Source: Escarpia spicata (lineage: Eukaryota > Annelida > Polychaeta > Sabellida > Siboglinidae). From it: a stretch of 64,000 nt of DNA. The notes beneath the pieces were generated by a model. That model was not told the origin of the DNA and ran no database searches. It was given only the letters and a program-made list of their open reading frames with translations. Positions 12,601 through 24,000 of this stretch are shown here, one piece after another. Location: the NCBI GenBank assembly GCA_963995525.1, contig OZ023214.1, positions 30,873,518 through 30,937,517 on the forward strand, in the 5' to 3' direction. The translations under genes and the position numbers were made by a program. Positions within the stretch are counted from its first letter, which is position 1. Each line of letters opens with the position of its first letter.

Positions 12601-13994
12601 TCCAGTTCTGGACACAAACTGCAAGCTACGGGCTAGAAACACCTTAAATTAAGGTAAATTGATTTCTCCATTCACATGATATACAACATATTTCAAGAAA
12701 AAACATCACAGATGAGTTGCTAGCCTAACATAAAACCTTGGTGGATGTTTCAGAAAAAAACTTAAGAAATCACTACAAATAAAATATAACATTACAACGT
12801 TAATATAGTTGTTCATATGTATGTATTGGATAAGTACAGAAAACAGCAGTTATACATGCACCAGAGTAAATACCTGGTGTTGAAGGTCGATATGTGGACA
12901 TTTGGTTGTTCTGTCTTGCACATGAGGGCGTATCTGCAAACATATATCATTTATTTAACGTGCATACATACACGTAGACATATGTGTTGTATTTCATCCA
13001 ATTATAGCTCTCTGAGAACTTGATCTTGTTGAGTACAATTAGTACATTGTCGGAAACCATCGTTAAACATTGTAGTGATTGTTTATATGATAAGTCACAT
13101 ATAAAGTCACCTTGTTGATATGTACATATTTATATTTTACGGTCTTACTAAATATGAAGTGAAAATCAACCAACTATGTCAAATTTAATCTTAACTAGTC
13201 ATAATCTTATATCTAGTACATAATAATTATATTTCCCCCATGTGTCAGTCCCACTTACCACTTGCAGTAATAAGCCGAGGAGGTTGAGGTAGTTCTGCCT
13301 TGGAGGTAACACAGACATTGTCAGTTGCCTCAAGTTGCTCGTCGTCTTCATCTGTATAAACATTATTTTATTGTCTTTAGAAAATAAGTAATATCTTGTC
13401 AAATTAAATATAAACATGGTCAATTTAAACAATTTCCTGGTTTGTTCAACAACTATTTTTGTTTAATTGACATTATTATGCCATCTGTATAATGTTTTTA
13501 CTTGATACTACCCACTCTTAATTTCATATTTACCATCAGCATCTTCTGTTTGAAAGTTCTTAAACTTTGAAGGCTTCTTGATGGGACGTCGGCATTCTTC
13601 TACGTTGGTGTCAACATTTGAAGTGTCCACTGCCCATCATGCCCGCACCAGAGCTTTCGCAAAAGTGTCTACGATGTTAGAAATATATTTGTTATTAGCT
13701 CTGAGACCATATTAGCCAAATAATCATAATATTTATTTCATTCTGTTTATTTTTCAATTACACGTAGATTAAAACAACAGCATGGAAACAGTAGCATTAA
13801 TACCATGCAGTGTTCGCTTATTTCAAACCACATTGGCCTTTTTATGTGGACTGTTTATGGTACATAATACATAAACTATTGTTTCACTGTAACATTAATG
13901 GTGAGTGGACATCTTTCATGTAGGAACATTGTTTCTATTTCTTGGATCACTGGATGTATAATTATAGCTTATCACAGCTTAACAAAGCCAAGGA

Positions 13995-14041
<47 letters not shown>

Positions 14042-14741
14042 ATTAAGATTCCTACCTGCAAATGAAAATATTCGGACTTCGTGCAATTTCCACTTGTCCT
14101 TGTCAGCTATCTCGGCCCATTTGGCCTTAGCTGAAGCTCCAGCCTTTGCCTTTGGTGGCCAATAGCAGTGGAGACCCTAAAAAGAAATCACATAGTACCA
14201 ACTAAATATTGTAAATTGCATTAAAGGATTCAATCATAGGAGTAGAACTTGGGCATATTCTTTGTAAGATGTTAGTAAACACAATAGTTTACCAAAGCGT
14301 AGCGTGCTGATAAAACAAGCTATCTGAACAACGTTATCAACGCTTGCCTAGATGTGACAGCTTTGTGAAATTATGCTGTTTTTGTTAGGCAGACAGACTA
14401 GTTGGCATGTGGTTTTAACAGACTGCAGCAACCATTACTAATGTACACAGTGACAGGTTGTTCTACCACAGATTAGATATCTGATTGTGACATCTTCAAA
14501 GGAAAGCTGGTACATGCATACAAAGTATGTACTGGTATGTACGTACGAATCATTTTTTCAACAAAACATGTTTTTATTAAACATAAAACTAATACATTAT
14601 ACAGTATTTTTTTCTTGTCGACATCTAATAATTGATGATATCCAGATAACTAGTCACTTACATTCCCTGTTACCTGTATCCACGACTTGTGGACCACCTC
14701 CTCAGCTTCTTCGTGGACAAACTCCACTACCACAAATTCTC
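9671..14741 (-). CDS. DUF4806-domain gene, 11 exons, in-frame TGA in exon 3
   Basis: I reconstructed exons in descending order: 14741-14674 (5' edge uncertain), 14176-14056, 13668-13534, 13351-13259, 12933-12874, 12416-12350, 12231-12152, 11663-11453, 11096-10939, 10432-10326 and 9745-9671. All junctions are GT-AG and all phases agree. The first two exons give the N-terminal module common in this family (FVVVEFV, then KSWIQ, then CYWPP). The middle is Ser/Pro-rich linker. Exons 8-10 form the DUF4806 domain (INTLEELGILCEKLADPTF, VRRMLRNV, ARVIN, then a Lys-rich tail). The last exon has a KKR basic patch and an acidic/serine tail. The family has no established biochemical function. Exon 3 contains TGA at 13639-13637 in frame; a downstream acceptor at 13629 would skip it. 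The exon 8 donor (GTTAAT) is weak. The initiator exon is not identified. It lies in tandem with the transposase to its right. Confidence 0.72.
10553..10860 (+). mobile_element. tRNA-derived SINE in a DUF4806-gene intron
   Basis: The head, 10555-10625, is tRNA-like: GGGGCGCAGTGGTCGAGCAG gives an A-box-like D-arm (TGGTCGAGCAGTTAG), and GGTTCAAATAC is a B-box-like T-arm. The body then carries AAAAGATCCCATGCAGG and a tail with ATCATCATCAAAATGATG. It lies in the intron between the exons at 10939 and 10432, in the opposite orientation to the gene. This head-body-tail structure is standard for a Pol III SINE. Acceptor-stem pairing is poor, so it is not a functional tRNA gene. Confidence 0.75.
13629..13668 (-). 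other. alternative 3' splice region containing a nonsense codon
   Basis: On the minus strand an acceptor TAG ends at 13669 and a second acceptor CAG ends at 13630. Both leave the same phase. The 39 bases between them include TGA at 13639-13637, where the family context (RA-x-WAVDTSN) suggests an original CGA arginine codon lost by a CpG transition. The proximal acceptor has a poor pyrimidine tract. Confidence 0.5.
13997..14036. repeat. (AT)n microsatellite
   Basis: About 20 uninterrupted AT dinucleotides lie in the intron between the DUF4806-gene exons 14176-14056 and 13668-13534. Confidence 0.95.
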
Positions 14742-15309
14742 CTTACAACATCTACAAAAATGATATAAACTATGTGTAACCAAGCTTGTGTCACACAAAA
14801 AGTTTGTGTCATGCAATAATCTTACAGGTCATATATATTTGTTTTGTTATGTGCATGCATATATATAATTGAAAAGAACGTTTATGTGGTATTCATTGTA
14901 ATAATGACCTACTATAAATATTTATGCTTCTCAGTGCTTGATAGATGCTTGATTTTTTGCAATTGTGTTTTTGGACTTACTTGGTCCTGTGCAATGTCTC
15001 TACAAAGCACCACTGTAATATTTGCAATGTCAGAACTTAGCAAGTACAGACTCGAAAAAAGTTAGTAAGCCAATAAATAATTACTTAATCACTCATGGAA
15101 TTTAAAATATATTCCATTTTTTTTTTATCACCATGATAGAGTAATGTCACATTGATGAACAAATATATAAAATAATTCAAATTAGTAGATTTAACTAATA
15201 ACAATTGAAAAATGTGACTTACTAGGTTTTTTCATTAGACTGCAGCAGTATGTATTGTATTTATGATACGCTACACAACTCAAAAATTAAGAATATTGTA
15301 GAAATCCAC
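14742..15309. other. gap between DUF4806 gene and transposase
   Basis: AT-rich sequence. On the minus strand a short exon-like stretch (about 15033-14991) is bounded by TTACAG and a strong GTAAGT donor. It could be an upstream DUF4806-gene exon, but its phase does not join the 14741 exon cleanly. Nothing else is recognised. Confidence 0.35.
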
Positions 15310-18300
15310 TTAACCATTCAAACTTCATACAGGATTGCAAGGAAGACCGCCTCTCTGCTGTTTCCTCGCTCGACCATTATTGCTTTTGTTTTAAGACTTC
15401 TTACTCTGAGTACTTTCATCCGACTGTTGTCAGAATTGACACGGTAAGCTCCAATGATTCGTACATCACACGGTTCAGTGAAGGCTGGTTCGGCTCTGCT
15501 ATGCACTCTGCATAACACTTTATTGTTGCCCTCCTCATCTCGCTCATTTGTCACGGCCACAACCTCGCAACAAGATCAGTCTTCTAATAGAAAGGCGTTG
15601 TTGGGTTTGTGGGCTTGAATTGTCGTTTTCAACCTTGTCAAATCTGTGGTGAGCAATGTCGTTTCCAATTCATGGATCCTCTTGACAACCTGCGCCAGCA
15701 CGTTGTTTCCTGAGTGAACCAACCGTTTCATCTTCTGCAGATAGTTCTCGAACAGAAATCCCACACACACACATCCTGGCTGCCGAACTGCTCGGTGTCA
15801 TCTGAGATGTGGAGCATGGCATGGACATTGTATACCAGGAACTCATTGCCATACAGCTCACGACCTTTTCTGACGAAGTAAACCAGCAGGTTCTGGGCGT
15901 ACTACTTGTGCATCTGCACAAACCTTGGTGACACAAGGATGCACATGGCAACGGAGAATGCCAATAAATGCTTGTACTGATCGTTCCTAAGGATGCCTTT
16001 TGGGACCAGTTTCCCAGTGTACAACATGAATCGCCTGTATTCTATTGCCTTCAATTTCGGAAAGTCCTCTTGGTTTCTGTGCAAAACAGTTTGGGATACA
16101 TCCCTTGAATCCCAGGAGTTTTGAACTTACTTCCTCTACCTGCCATGCAGGGAGTTTTGTGTCCTTCGTGCCTTTGACCCAGAGAAAAATCAGCCGTCTC
16201 ATGACACCTAGACAGGTCTGGTGCATGTAGTCAATTGAAAACACCTTCCCATTTTCTAGGGTAGTAGAGTGAATGGTGAAAATCCCCGGTGGTGTTCTTC
16301 CTGGGTCTGTTGCCTAACTGACTGGTCAGTGCGGAGCACAATGTTCTCAACATCCTGCTATGTCACCCTCCCGTACCAAACACCTTTCTGGTCACACCTT
16401 TCACAGCCATGATATCCTGAAAACTGCTTCGTAGTGCTCACCATTGCTCGTGCAGGAGCATCACAAACAATACACTTCAGAATCACTTGAATGGTCTTCT
16501 CACCATAGTGTAGCCCATACTGCATAATGTGATCCAAGTCTTGTATGGTCTTCTCATCATAGTGGAGCCCATACTGCATAATGTGATCCAAGTCTTGTAT
16601 GGTCTTCTCATCATAGTGTAGCCCATACTGCATAATGTGATCCAAGTCTTGTATGGTCTTCTCACCATAGTGTAGCCCATACTGCATAATGTGATCCAAG
16701 TCTTGTATGGTCTTCTCATCATAGTGGAGCCCATACTGCATAATGTGATCCAAGTCTTGTATGGTCTTCTCACCATAGTGTAGCCCATACTGCATAATGT
16801 GATCCAAGTCTTGTATGGTCTTCTCATCACAGTGGAGCCCATACTGCATAATGTGATCCAAGTCTTGTATGGTCTTCTCATCATAGTGGAGCCCATACTG
16901 CATAATGTGATCCAAGTCTTGTATGGTCTTCTCATCATAGTGTAGCCCACATTGCATAATGTGATTCAAGTCTTGTATGGTCTTCTCATCATAGTGCTGC
17001 CCATACTGCATAATGTGATCCAAGTCTTGTATGGTCTTCTCATCATAGTGGAGCCCATACTGCATAATATGATCCAAGTCTTGTATGGTCTTCTCATCAT
17101 AGTGCAGCCCATACTGCATAATGTGATCCAAGTCTTGTATGGTCTTCTCATCATAGTGTAGCCCATACTGCATAATATGATCCAAGTCTTGTATGGTCTT
17201 CTCATCATAGAGTAGCCCATACTGCATAATGTGATCCAAGTCTTGTATGGTCTTCTCATCATAGTGGAGCCCATACTGCATAATGTGATCCAACTCTTGA
17301 ATGGTCTTCTCACCATAGTGGAGCCCATACTGCATAATGTGATCCAAGTCTTGTATGGTCTTCTCATCATAGCGGAGCCCATACTGAATAATGTGATCCA
17401 AGTCTTGAATGGTCTTCTCACCATAGTGGAGCCCATACTGCATAATGTGATCCAAGTCTTGTATGGTCTTCTCATCATAGTGGAGCCCATACTGCATAAT
17501 GTGATCCAAGTCTTGTATGGTCTTCTCATCATAGTGCAGCCCATACTGCATAATGTGATCCAAGTCTTGTATGGTCTTCTCATCATAGTGGAGCCCATAC
17601 TGCACAATGTGATCCAAGTCTTGTATGGTCTTCTCATCATAGTTTAGCCCATACTGCATAATGTGATCCAAGTCTTGTATGGTCTTCTCATCATAGCGTA
17701 GCAAATACTGCATAATGTGATCCAAGTCTTGTATGGTCTTCTCATCATAGCGTAGCCCATACTGCATAATGTGATCCAAGTCTTGTATGGTCTTCTCATC
17801 ATAGCAGAGCCCATACTGCATAATGTGTTCCAAGTCTTGTATGGTCTTCTCATCATAGCGTAGCCCATACTGCATAATGTGATCCAAGTCTTGTATGGTC
17901 TTCTCATCATAGCATAACCCATACTGCATAATGTGATCCAAGTCTTGTATGGTCTTCTCATCATAGTGTAGCCCATACTGCATAATGTGATCCAAGTCTT
18001 GTAAGGTCTTCTCATCATAGTGTAGCCCATACTGCATAATGTGATCCAAGTCTTGTATGGTGTCCAGCAAGAAATCTAAATTAGTTGGTTTGGAAGTGCC
18101 GCAGGTTATGGCCACTGGGAAGACAGTGACTGGTTCAATTATGATAGCACACAAGATTGGCTACAAACATGTATTGGAACTCCTGAACAGGGGAAGACCA
18201 TCGATGTTCAATGTAATCTCTATCCTGTCTGTTTTGTTCTTCGTTTCTTGAGGATACTTGTTGAAGTTCTTCTTCAAGGAATCTTCAAGTCCCAGATACA

Positions 18301-18784
18301 CACAGTTCATGCCTGATTTTTCTTTGGTTCTCAGGGGTCTGTCTGTTTTTAACAAAGTACGGGCAGATGATGGCAAGCTGTCAACATTTGCAAGTCCATT
18401 CCTTTTCAACAGTTTCAGCAGATCATCCGTTGCATTGTGTTTTATCGTATGCTTAAATCTCCAGGACACCAAGTCCTCAGCTAAGCATGTGTCTTTGTTT
18501 TCATCACGTTCTTCATCTGAAGAGAAGTTGACCACAGGTGCATCAATCAAGTCCCGCACTGGTCCACCACCATCCCTGTCAGCGTGTTGTTCAGAATCAC
18601 TCCCCGAAGAAGGTTCATTAATGTGAACATTTGCTACTACCTATACACCGTCTAACACAAACTTATCACTATCACTGTCACTAAGCAGACTTCTTTGGGC
18701 GTCTTCATTCATGAATGATGCTGATCTTTTTGCTGCAATCCATATCCTGTTGTACTGTGCATGACGCTTCTTCCTTTCATCCAT
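15310..18784 (-). pseudogene. Tnp2/CACTA-like transposase, decayed, with internal 29-copy repeat
   Basis: It starts at ATG 18784 (MDERKKRHAQYNRIW). One frame continues to about 16290 apart from stops at 18643 (TAG), in the TGTTTGTAG at about 18161 (probably an ancestral Trp), and after VWYGRVT at 16358. Family landmarks in order are TLNIDGLPLFRSS, then a segment around 18154-18061 (FPVAITCGTSKPTNLDF), the 18-residue repeat array, a zinc-binding stretch CIVCDAPARA..GYHGCERC (about 16470-16390), and, after a one-base frameshift, FSIDYMHQTCLGVMRRL (16244 on). Further frameshifts lead to FMLYTGKLVPKG (16050) and [12 protein letters not shown] (15750), and the C-terminal part ends about 15310. This layout is that of the animal Tnp2-like (CACTA/EnSpm-related) transposase family; superfamily placement is from memory of the motifs. 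At least four stops or frameshifts make it inactive. Confidence 0.8.
16496..18061 (-). repeat. 54-bp coding minisatellite, 29 copies, inside the transposase
   Basis: Twenty-nine tandem 54-bp units encode on the minus strand an 18-residue word, TIQDLDHIMQYGLHYDEK, with substitutions such as His to Arg/Cys/Asn/Leu/Gln and Asp to Gly. The flanking transposase sequence enters as NLDFLLD and leaves as TIQVILKC, so the ancestral protein had a single copy of this stretch. All copies keep the frame because 54 is divisible by three. Both synonymous (Leu CTA/CTC/CTG) and replacement differences occur. It also gives long open frames in other frames and on the plus strand, which I regard as artefacts. 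Confidence 0.95.
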
Positions 18785-19269
18785 TTTGTATGTACTGAAT
18801 TAAGCGTTATTATTATTTTGAATACCTTTCAACGTATTTGACCTCAGGGCAATTTCACCACTAATTAACTGGCTAACGAATAAAGGAGTGTCAGTTGTAG
18901 GAAAGAAAGTAACAGGGAAAAATATAAGACAAAAAGTAACAGTGATTCAATGGAAAGTGAGCCTGAGAGGTATATAACATTCTTGACCCATTTACTACTT
19001 CTACATCTCCTTCTAATTAAACAATTCAGTTAAAACAATTTGATTTCATAATTGTGGCTTGTGAAATAATGGCTGTTTGCATAGTATGTTACCACAGTTT
19101 TATTATTTAAAAAAAAGTTAATTTGATGAACACAGATGTTATTATGGTTTTGAAATTATTTGTAATTGATTGATCTAGATAATAGACAAAGTTTAGTATT
19201 GTTTCACTAGAGTCAAAACAGGTTCCACAGCATGCCACATCTGTAACGGTTTTTCGTTAACCAATAACA
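18785..19269. other. upstream of transposase, no gene seen
   Basis: AT-rich, with no recognisable coding sequence. If the transposase belongs to a complete element its right terminal repeat should lie here or beyond, but I could not find a matching inverted repeat near 8.7-9.4 kb. Confidence 0.35.
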
Positions 19270-19440
19270 GTTACTAGTTATTTGTAAGGTAGCAGTTTGG
19301 ACACCTATACATGTTCATAGTTATGCTGTAATATGTGTTGACATGCTAATTAAGAGATAGTATACATATTAATTTCCATTCTAGTGTCGGTACCAGCCAC
19401 AAGATGGCAGCACCATATAAGTAGATGGATATTGTTACAT
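19270..19440 (+). repeat. dispersed repeat, left copy
   Basis: TAGCAGTTTGGACACCTA followed by ATG-TTCATAG-TTATG-TGTAATATGTG, then CCATTCTA-TGTC and CCACAAGATGGCAGCAC, recurs at 25055-25245 in the same order and orientation. The AAGATGGC word resembles a YY1 site, but this is only a resemblance. Confidence 0.6.
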
Positions 19441-19532
19441 TCTTTATTTTGGGAAAGTACGTTTTCATGATTTAATTGCTAAGGTGTTGGTTATAATTAT
19501 ATTGAGATAATTAATTAAGTACTACAGTGTAC

Positions 19533-19648
19533 ATGATTAACAAATTGCCTGTGCAGTATGAGATAAACCACCTCCAGAGACACTGGTCACAGCAGCTGTG
19601 TGCTAGGCTGGCTCAGGTTTCACACAACAAAGGAGACATTTATTTTTG
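19533..19648 (+). CDS. candidate coding exon, unknown gene
   Basis: From ATG at 19533 an open frame of 38 codons (beginning MINKLPVQYEINHLQRHW and ending NKGDIYF) runs into a strong donor, TTTTTG|GTGAGTG, at 19649, leaving phase 2. Alternatively GCCTGTGCAG at 19556 is an acceptor and the exon begins at TATGAG. The sequence has protein-like composition with no low-complexity stretch. I do not recognise the family. No clearly phase-compatible next exon was found; a short acceptor-led segment at about 19818 is one possibility. Confidence 0.35.
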
Positions 19649-19799
19649 GTGAGTGTCAACTTGTTCAATAATACTTTTAAGGTATTATTTCCCGTTTCTA
19701 ATTATATCACATCATGAAGTGGAAGATTGTCAACCATTAGACCTAAATTTTCATGGATGTTTTAAAGCATTTATTTAGTTATAAGGGTTTTCACTATAT

Positions 19800-19889
19800 A
19801 TGGAAAATTGCTTTGAGTGGACACCCCAGGATGCTGTGGTTGACCCCCACTGGCAGCCTGTAAACAGTAGTGGTCTTAATGAGTTTTAG
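19800..19889 (+). CDS. short open frame, possible terminal exon
   Basis: ATG at 19800 opens a 29-codon frame (MENCFEWTPQDAVVDPHWQP...) ending in TAG at 19887-19889. Composition is protein-like, but no good acceptor in the matching phase lies upstream, and it is too short to judge. It follows the exon at 19533-19648 on the same strand. Confidence 0.15.
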   Translation: MENCFEWTPQDAVVDPHWQPVNSSGLNEF

Positions 19890-20434
19890 AATGCTTGCAT
19901 CCTGCTGGTGATATAACTTGCAGAGTATACAGTTTTAATCATGTTTAATCAGGTACTGTGTTTTGTATTATGATGCTTAATCTATGTGCTATTAGGTTAA
20001 TATATATATTGTCATATTATACATTTATTAACAGAATGTGTTCTCTATGAAACTATGCAATCATCAAAAAGAATGTGAACTAAAATCTTTACACACTATT
20101 GAAATGGAATCGCACAATTTGTTATGCGAAATGCCATATGTATCCAAAACACTGGAATTGCCCATATGTACATGCATAATTATATAGTAAACTATGATTA
20201 TTACACCCAGGGTGTAACAGTTGCCACAAATTAAGTATAAAACATAGCTTAGTTTTATGACAATTATTTAGTACAATTAGGCAGTTGTGTTTTCTATTAT
20301 CTTCCCTGTCGAAGACTGCAAAGGATGCTTCCCAAATTAAAAGTAATTAGTATAAATTTTTATAAAGTAGGAATCTCAAGATCTCATAGAACTATATTAC
20401 AGGAGCCCTCCCTGGGTACTTCTTAATGTCAGAA

Positions 20435-21096
20435 GCCACACAGGCCATTTTAGCCACACAAGCCACTCAAGCCACTCTAGCCACTCTAGCCACACAAGCC
20501 ACACAAGCCACACAAGCCACTCTATCCACACAAACCACTCTAGCCACACAAGCCACACAAGCCACACAAGCCACACAAGCCACACAAGCCACTCTATCCA
20601 CACAAGCCACTCTAGCCACACAAGCCACACAAGCCACACAAGCCACACAAGCCACTCTATCCACACAAACCACTCTAGCCACACAAACCACACAAGCCAC
20701 ACAAGTCATTCTATCCACACAAGCCACTCTAGCCACTCTAGCCACACAAGCCACACAAGCCACACAAGCCACACAAGCCACACAAGCCACTCTATCCACT
20801 CTATCCACACAAACCACTCTAGCCACACAAGCCACTCTAACCACACAAGCCACTCTAGCCACACAAGCCACTCTAGCCACTCTAGCCACACAAGCCACAC
20901 AAGCCACACAAGCCACATAAACCACTCTTGCCACACAAACCACACAAGCCACTCTAGCCACACAAACCACTCTAGCCACACAAGCCACACAAGCCACTCT
21001 TGCCACACAAACCACTCTAGCCACACAAGCCACACAAGCCACACAAGCCACACAAACCACTCTAGCCACACAAGCCACACAAGCCACTCTTGCCAT
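20435..21096 (+). repeat. 9-bp minisatellite, left part
   Basis: About 70 tandem nonamers, mostly GCCACACAA and GCCACTCTA with minor variants. The period of nine gives an apparent Ala-Thr-Gln/Ala-Thr-Leu protein on the plus strand and Trp/Leu/Val runs on the minus strand; neither is likely to be real. The same array resumes at 24675, and a LINE lies between. Confidence 0.95.
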
Positions 21097-24000
21097 ACTA
21101 AAAAGTTGTTGTGGTGCAGCGCTTGTTAGCAGCTCCCAGGATAGATGCCTCAAATTCATCATTTTGGACGTGTTCTACGTACTGGATCTTGGAACATTTT
21201 ATCGGAGTTATGTGTAAGGTCATCGTTGTCATATACATTATAGTCTTTTAATTTTATCTACATGGTTTCTCGATTTGGGATGAATTTTTAATGACTTTTA
21301 CCTAAGCCCAGCCGGGTAGAGACTGTCAAGCGGAACGCTGTTTACCATTACTGGATTACGCAATCGCATGACGACCAAGACGCAGTATTCAGCCATGGCT
21401 CTCTACAAGTTGGCCGGCGCTGTGCTGGGAAAGCCGGTCAGTAGGCCACTGTGGAACATTCTGACAGTAAATGGCATTTCCAGAATGCGGCCAACCAGAA
21501 GGAGTCAGCGAGGTGGGACAATGTCACGCCAGACAATGCGGCTGACCCCCAGAGATGATATAAACAAACAGAGACACATTGACACAATATCGAGCAACAG
21601 TCAATATGATATTTCCCGCGACATCGCTATGGCTATTGTCAACACAAACATTTGCGGAACTGTGCACGAGAACTCTAAATTTGGCAGGGACCTACCTAGC
21701 GGTTTACGGTTTGTCCAGTGGAACGCCTGCAGTGTGTACCCCAAGTTAGATGAGCTGCGACTGATGAGTGACTCAAAACGTGAGGCTGACGTGCTGGGCA
21801 TCACAGAAAGCTGGCTAAATGCGACTTACAGTCATAGCTCTGTGGCCATCGACGGCTACAACCTCGAGCGAAGAGACAGGTCCACTGGTAGAGGTGGAGG
21901 AGTGGCTGTCTACCTCCATGACAGTGTGCCATACAATCGACGACACGACCTAGAGAAAGATCAGTTGGAGGATCTGTGGGTTGAAATAAAATGTCCCTGC
22001 TCGACCGGCATCCTGTTGGGAACAGTATATCGACAATGGTATCGATAATTGGTGCTCACTGATGGAATCCACGCTGGAAAGAACTCAAGGTGAGAACAAA
22101 GAGACACTTATTATGGGTGATATAAACATCAACTTCGTGAATGGAGTAGTCTCCAATGAGAAATGGCAAGCTGTTGTGGACGCATTCCAACTGACACAGG
22201 TCATCACATCACCAACCCGTGTGACTGCAACAAGTGATACACTAATTGACCACATATACACGACACACCCGCAACATGTCCGAGCCAGCAAAGTTTTCTC
22301 TGCCAGTGATCATTTTCCGGTGGTAATGTTACACAAACGCAACTCAACTAAGACTGATATTCCCTCTGTGATCACATATCGACAGTACAAACACTTTAAT
22401 CTGGACAATTTTGTGCATGATCTTCATCAAATGCCATGGTCAGATGTTGGCAAGCATGCTGATGTAGATGATGCGCTGGACGCATGGATGACAAGTTTTG
22501 TTGGTGTGTGTGACAAACATGCGCCAGTGAAGCGCAGAAACATAAAGCGAAAACAGCAGCCAGACTGGCTCACAGGAGATATTGTTGGTGCTATGCGAGA
22601 GAGAGATAGACACAAGTCACAAGGGAGGTGGGAAAACTACAAGGTTTGGCGAAACAAGGTGACTAACATGATCCAGACTGCAAAAACGTCCTTCTATCAA
22701 CATGTCATCGAAGAGCACACCAGAAACCCACGTCAGCTATGGGCGCATTTTCGTGACCTGTGTCCACAAGATATAACACAAATGCCATGTAGCATCAGAG
22801 ATGGTGAATAGGAAATCACAGAACCAGAAAACATTGCAAACACCTTCAACGAATACTTCACAAACATAGCCAACCAATACACTAGTGCCAGCCAAGACAT
22901 ACAACAACAACACACACAGCTCAAACACTTTGTCAGTGACAAGCTCGATACAGCGTACTCACAGTGTCTGTCACAGCACTCATCAACAAAAGCATTGTGA
23001 GTGGCAAATTTCCAACGCTGTGGAAGCTTGCAAAGGTTATTCCAATTCACAAGAAGGGGCCTACTGACGACAAAGGCAACTACCGACCGATATCAGTCTT
23101 ATGTGTTCTTAGCAAGATATTGGAGCGACACGTACACGACAGTCTGTATGCCTATCTCATGTCTCATAACATGCTACATGACGGCCAATCGGGTTTCCGT
23201 GCCAAGCACTCATGTGAGACAGCACTGAACAACATGGTGCATAAGTGGGCGACGGCTATTGACAATGGACTTGTGAATGGTGTAGTGTTGCTAGATCTGC
23301 GAAAGGCTTTCGACCTTGTGAACCATACAGTCCTGCTGCAGAAATTGGCCATCTACGGATGTTCACAACATTCAATGCAATGGTTCTCTTCGTATCTGTC
23401 AGAGCGCCAACAGTTTGTCCAGTTCAAGGGCAAACTGTCTGGACAAGCTGAGATCACAACGGGAGTTCCCCAATATACTGGGACCACTGTTTTTATTGTG
23501 TTCATGAACGACATGCCCCTAAGCACAAGAACGATAAACTCTGTGGACATGTATGCTGATGATTCCACCATCAGTGCCACGGGAAAGACTGTTCAGACAA
23601 TCGAACAGAGCCTAAACAATGATCTTCAGGAAATCTCCAAGTGGTGTGACGAAAACAGGATGGTTATTAATGCTGAAAAAACGAAGATCATGATCATCAC
23701 GACCCTACAAAAGTGCCAACATCTTGACAAAACTGACATCAAGATATACGTAAAGGGAGACAAGCTTCAAGTGGTCGAAAGTGAGAGGCTACTCGGGCTT
23801 CAGGTAGATAATTTCCTCACATGGAACGCCCATGTGCACAAGACACACAACACGATTGCCGGAAACCTCGCACTTCTCTGCAGAATAAAGAAATATCTTC
23901 CATACCAAGCACGGAAGACGTTTTACAACAGCTACATTCTACCACACATGGACTATTGCAGCACACTCTGGGGCAATGCAAATTCATCAGAACACATCTA

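Noticed and set aside
16952..17647. Plus-strand Leu/Ile/Val-rich repeat frames opposite the transposase
   Set aside because: They are antisense of the 54-bp coding repeat; the minus strand carries the recognisable transposase context.
20397..21162. Long Ala-Thr-Gln or Trp-Leu-Val repeat proteins
   Set aside because: These are frames through the 9-bp minisatellite; no flanking non-repeat coding sequence continues them.
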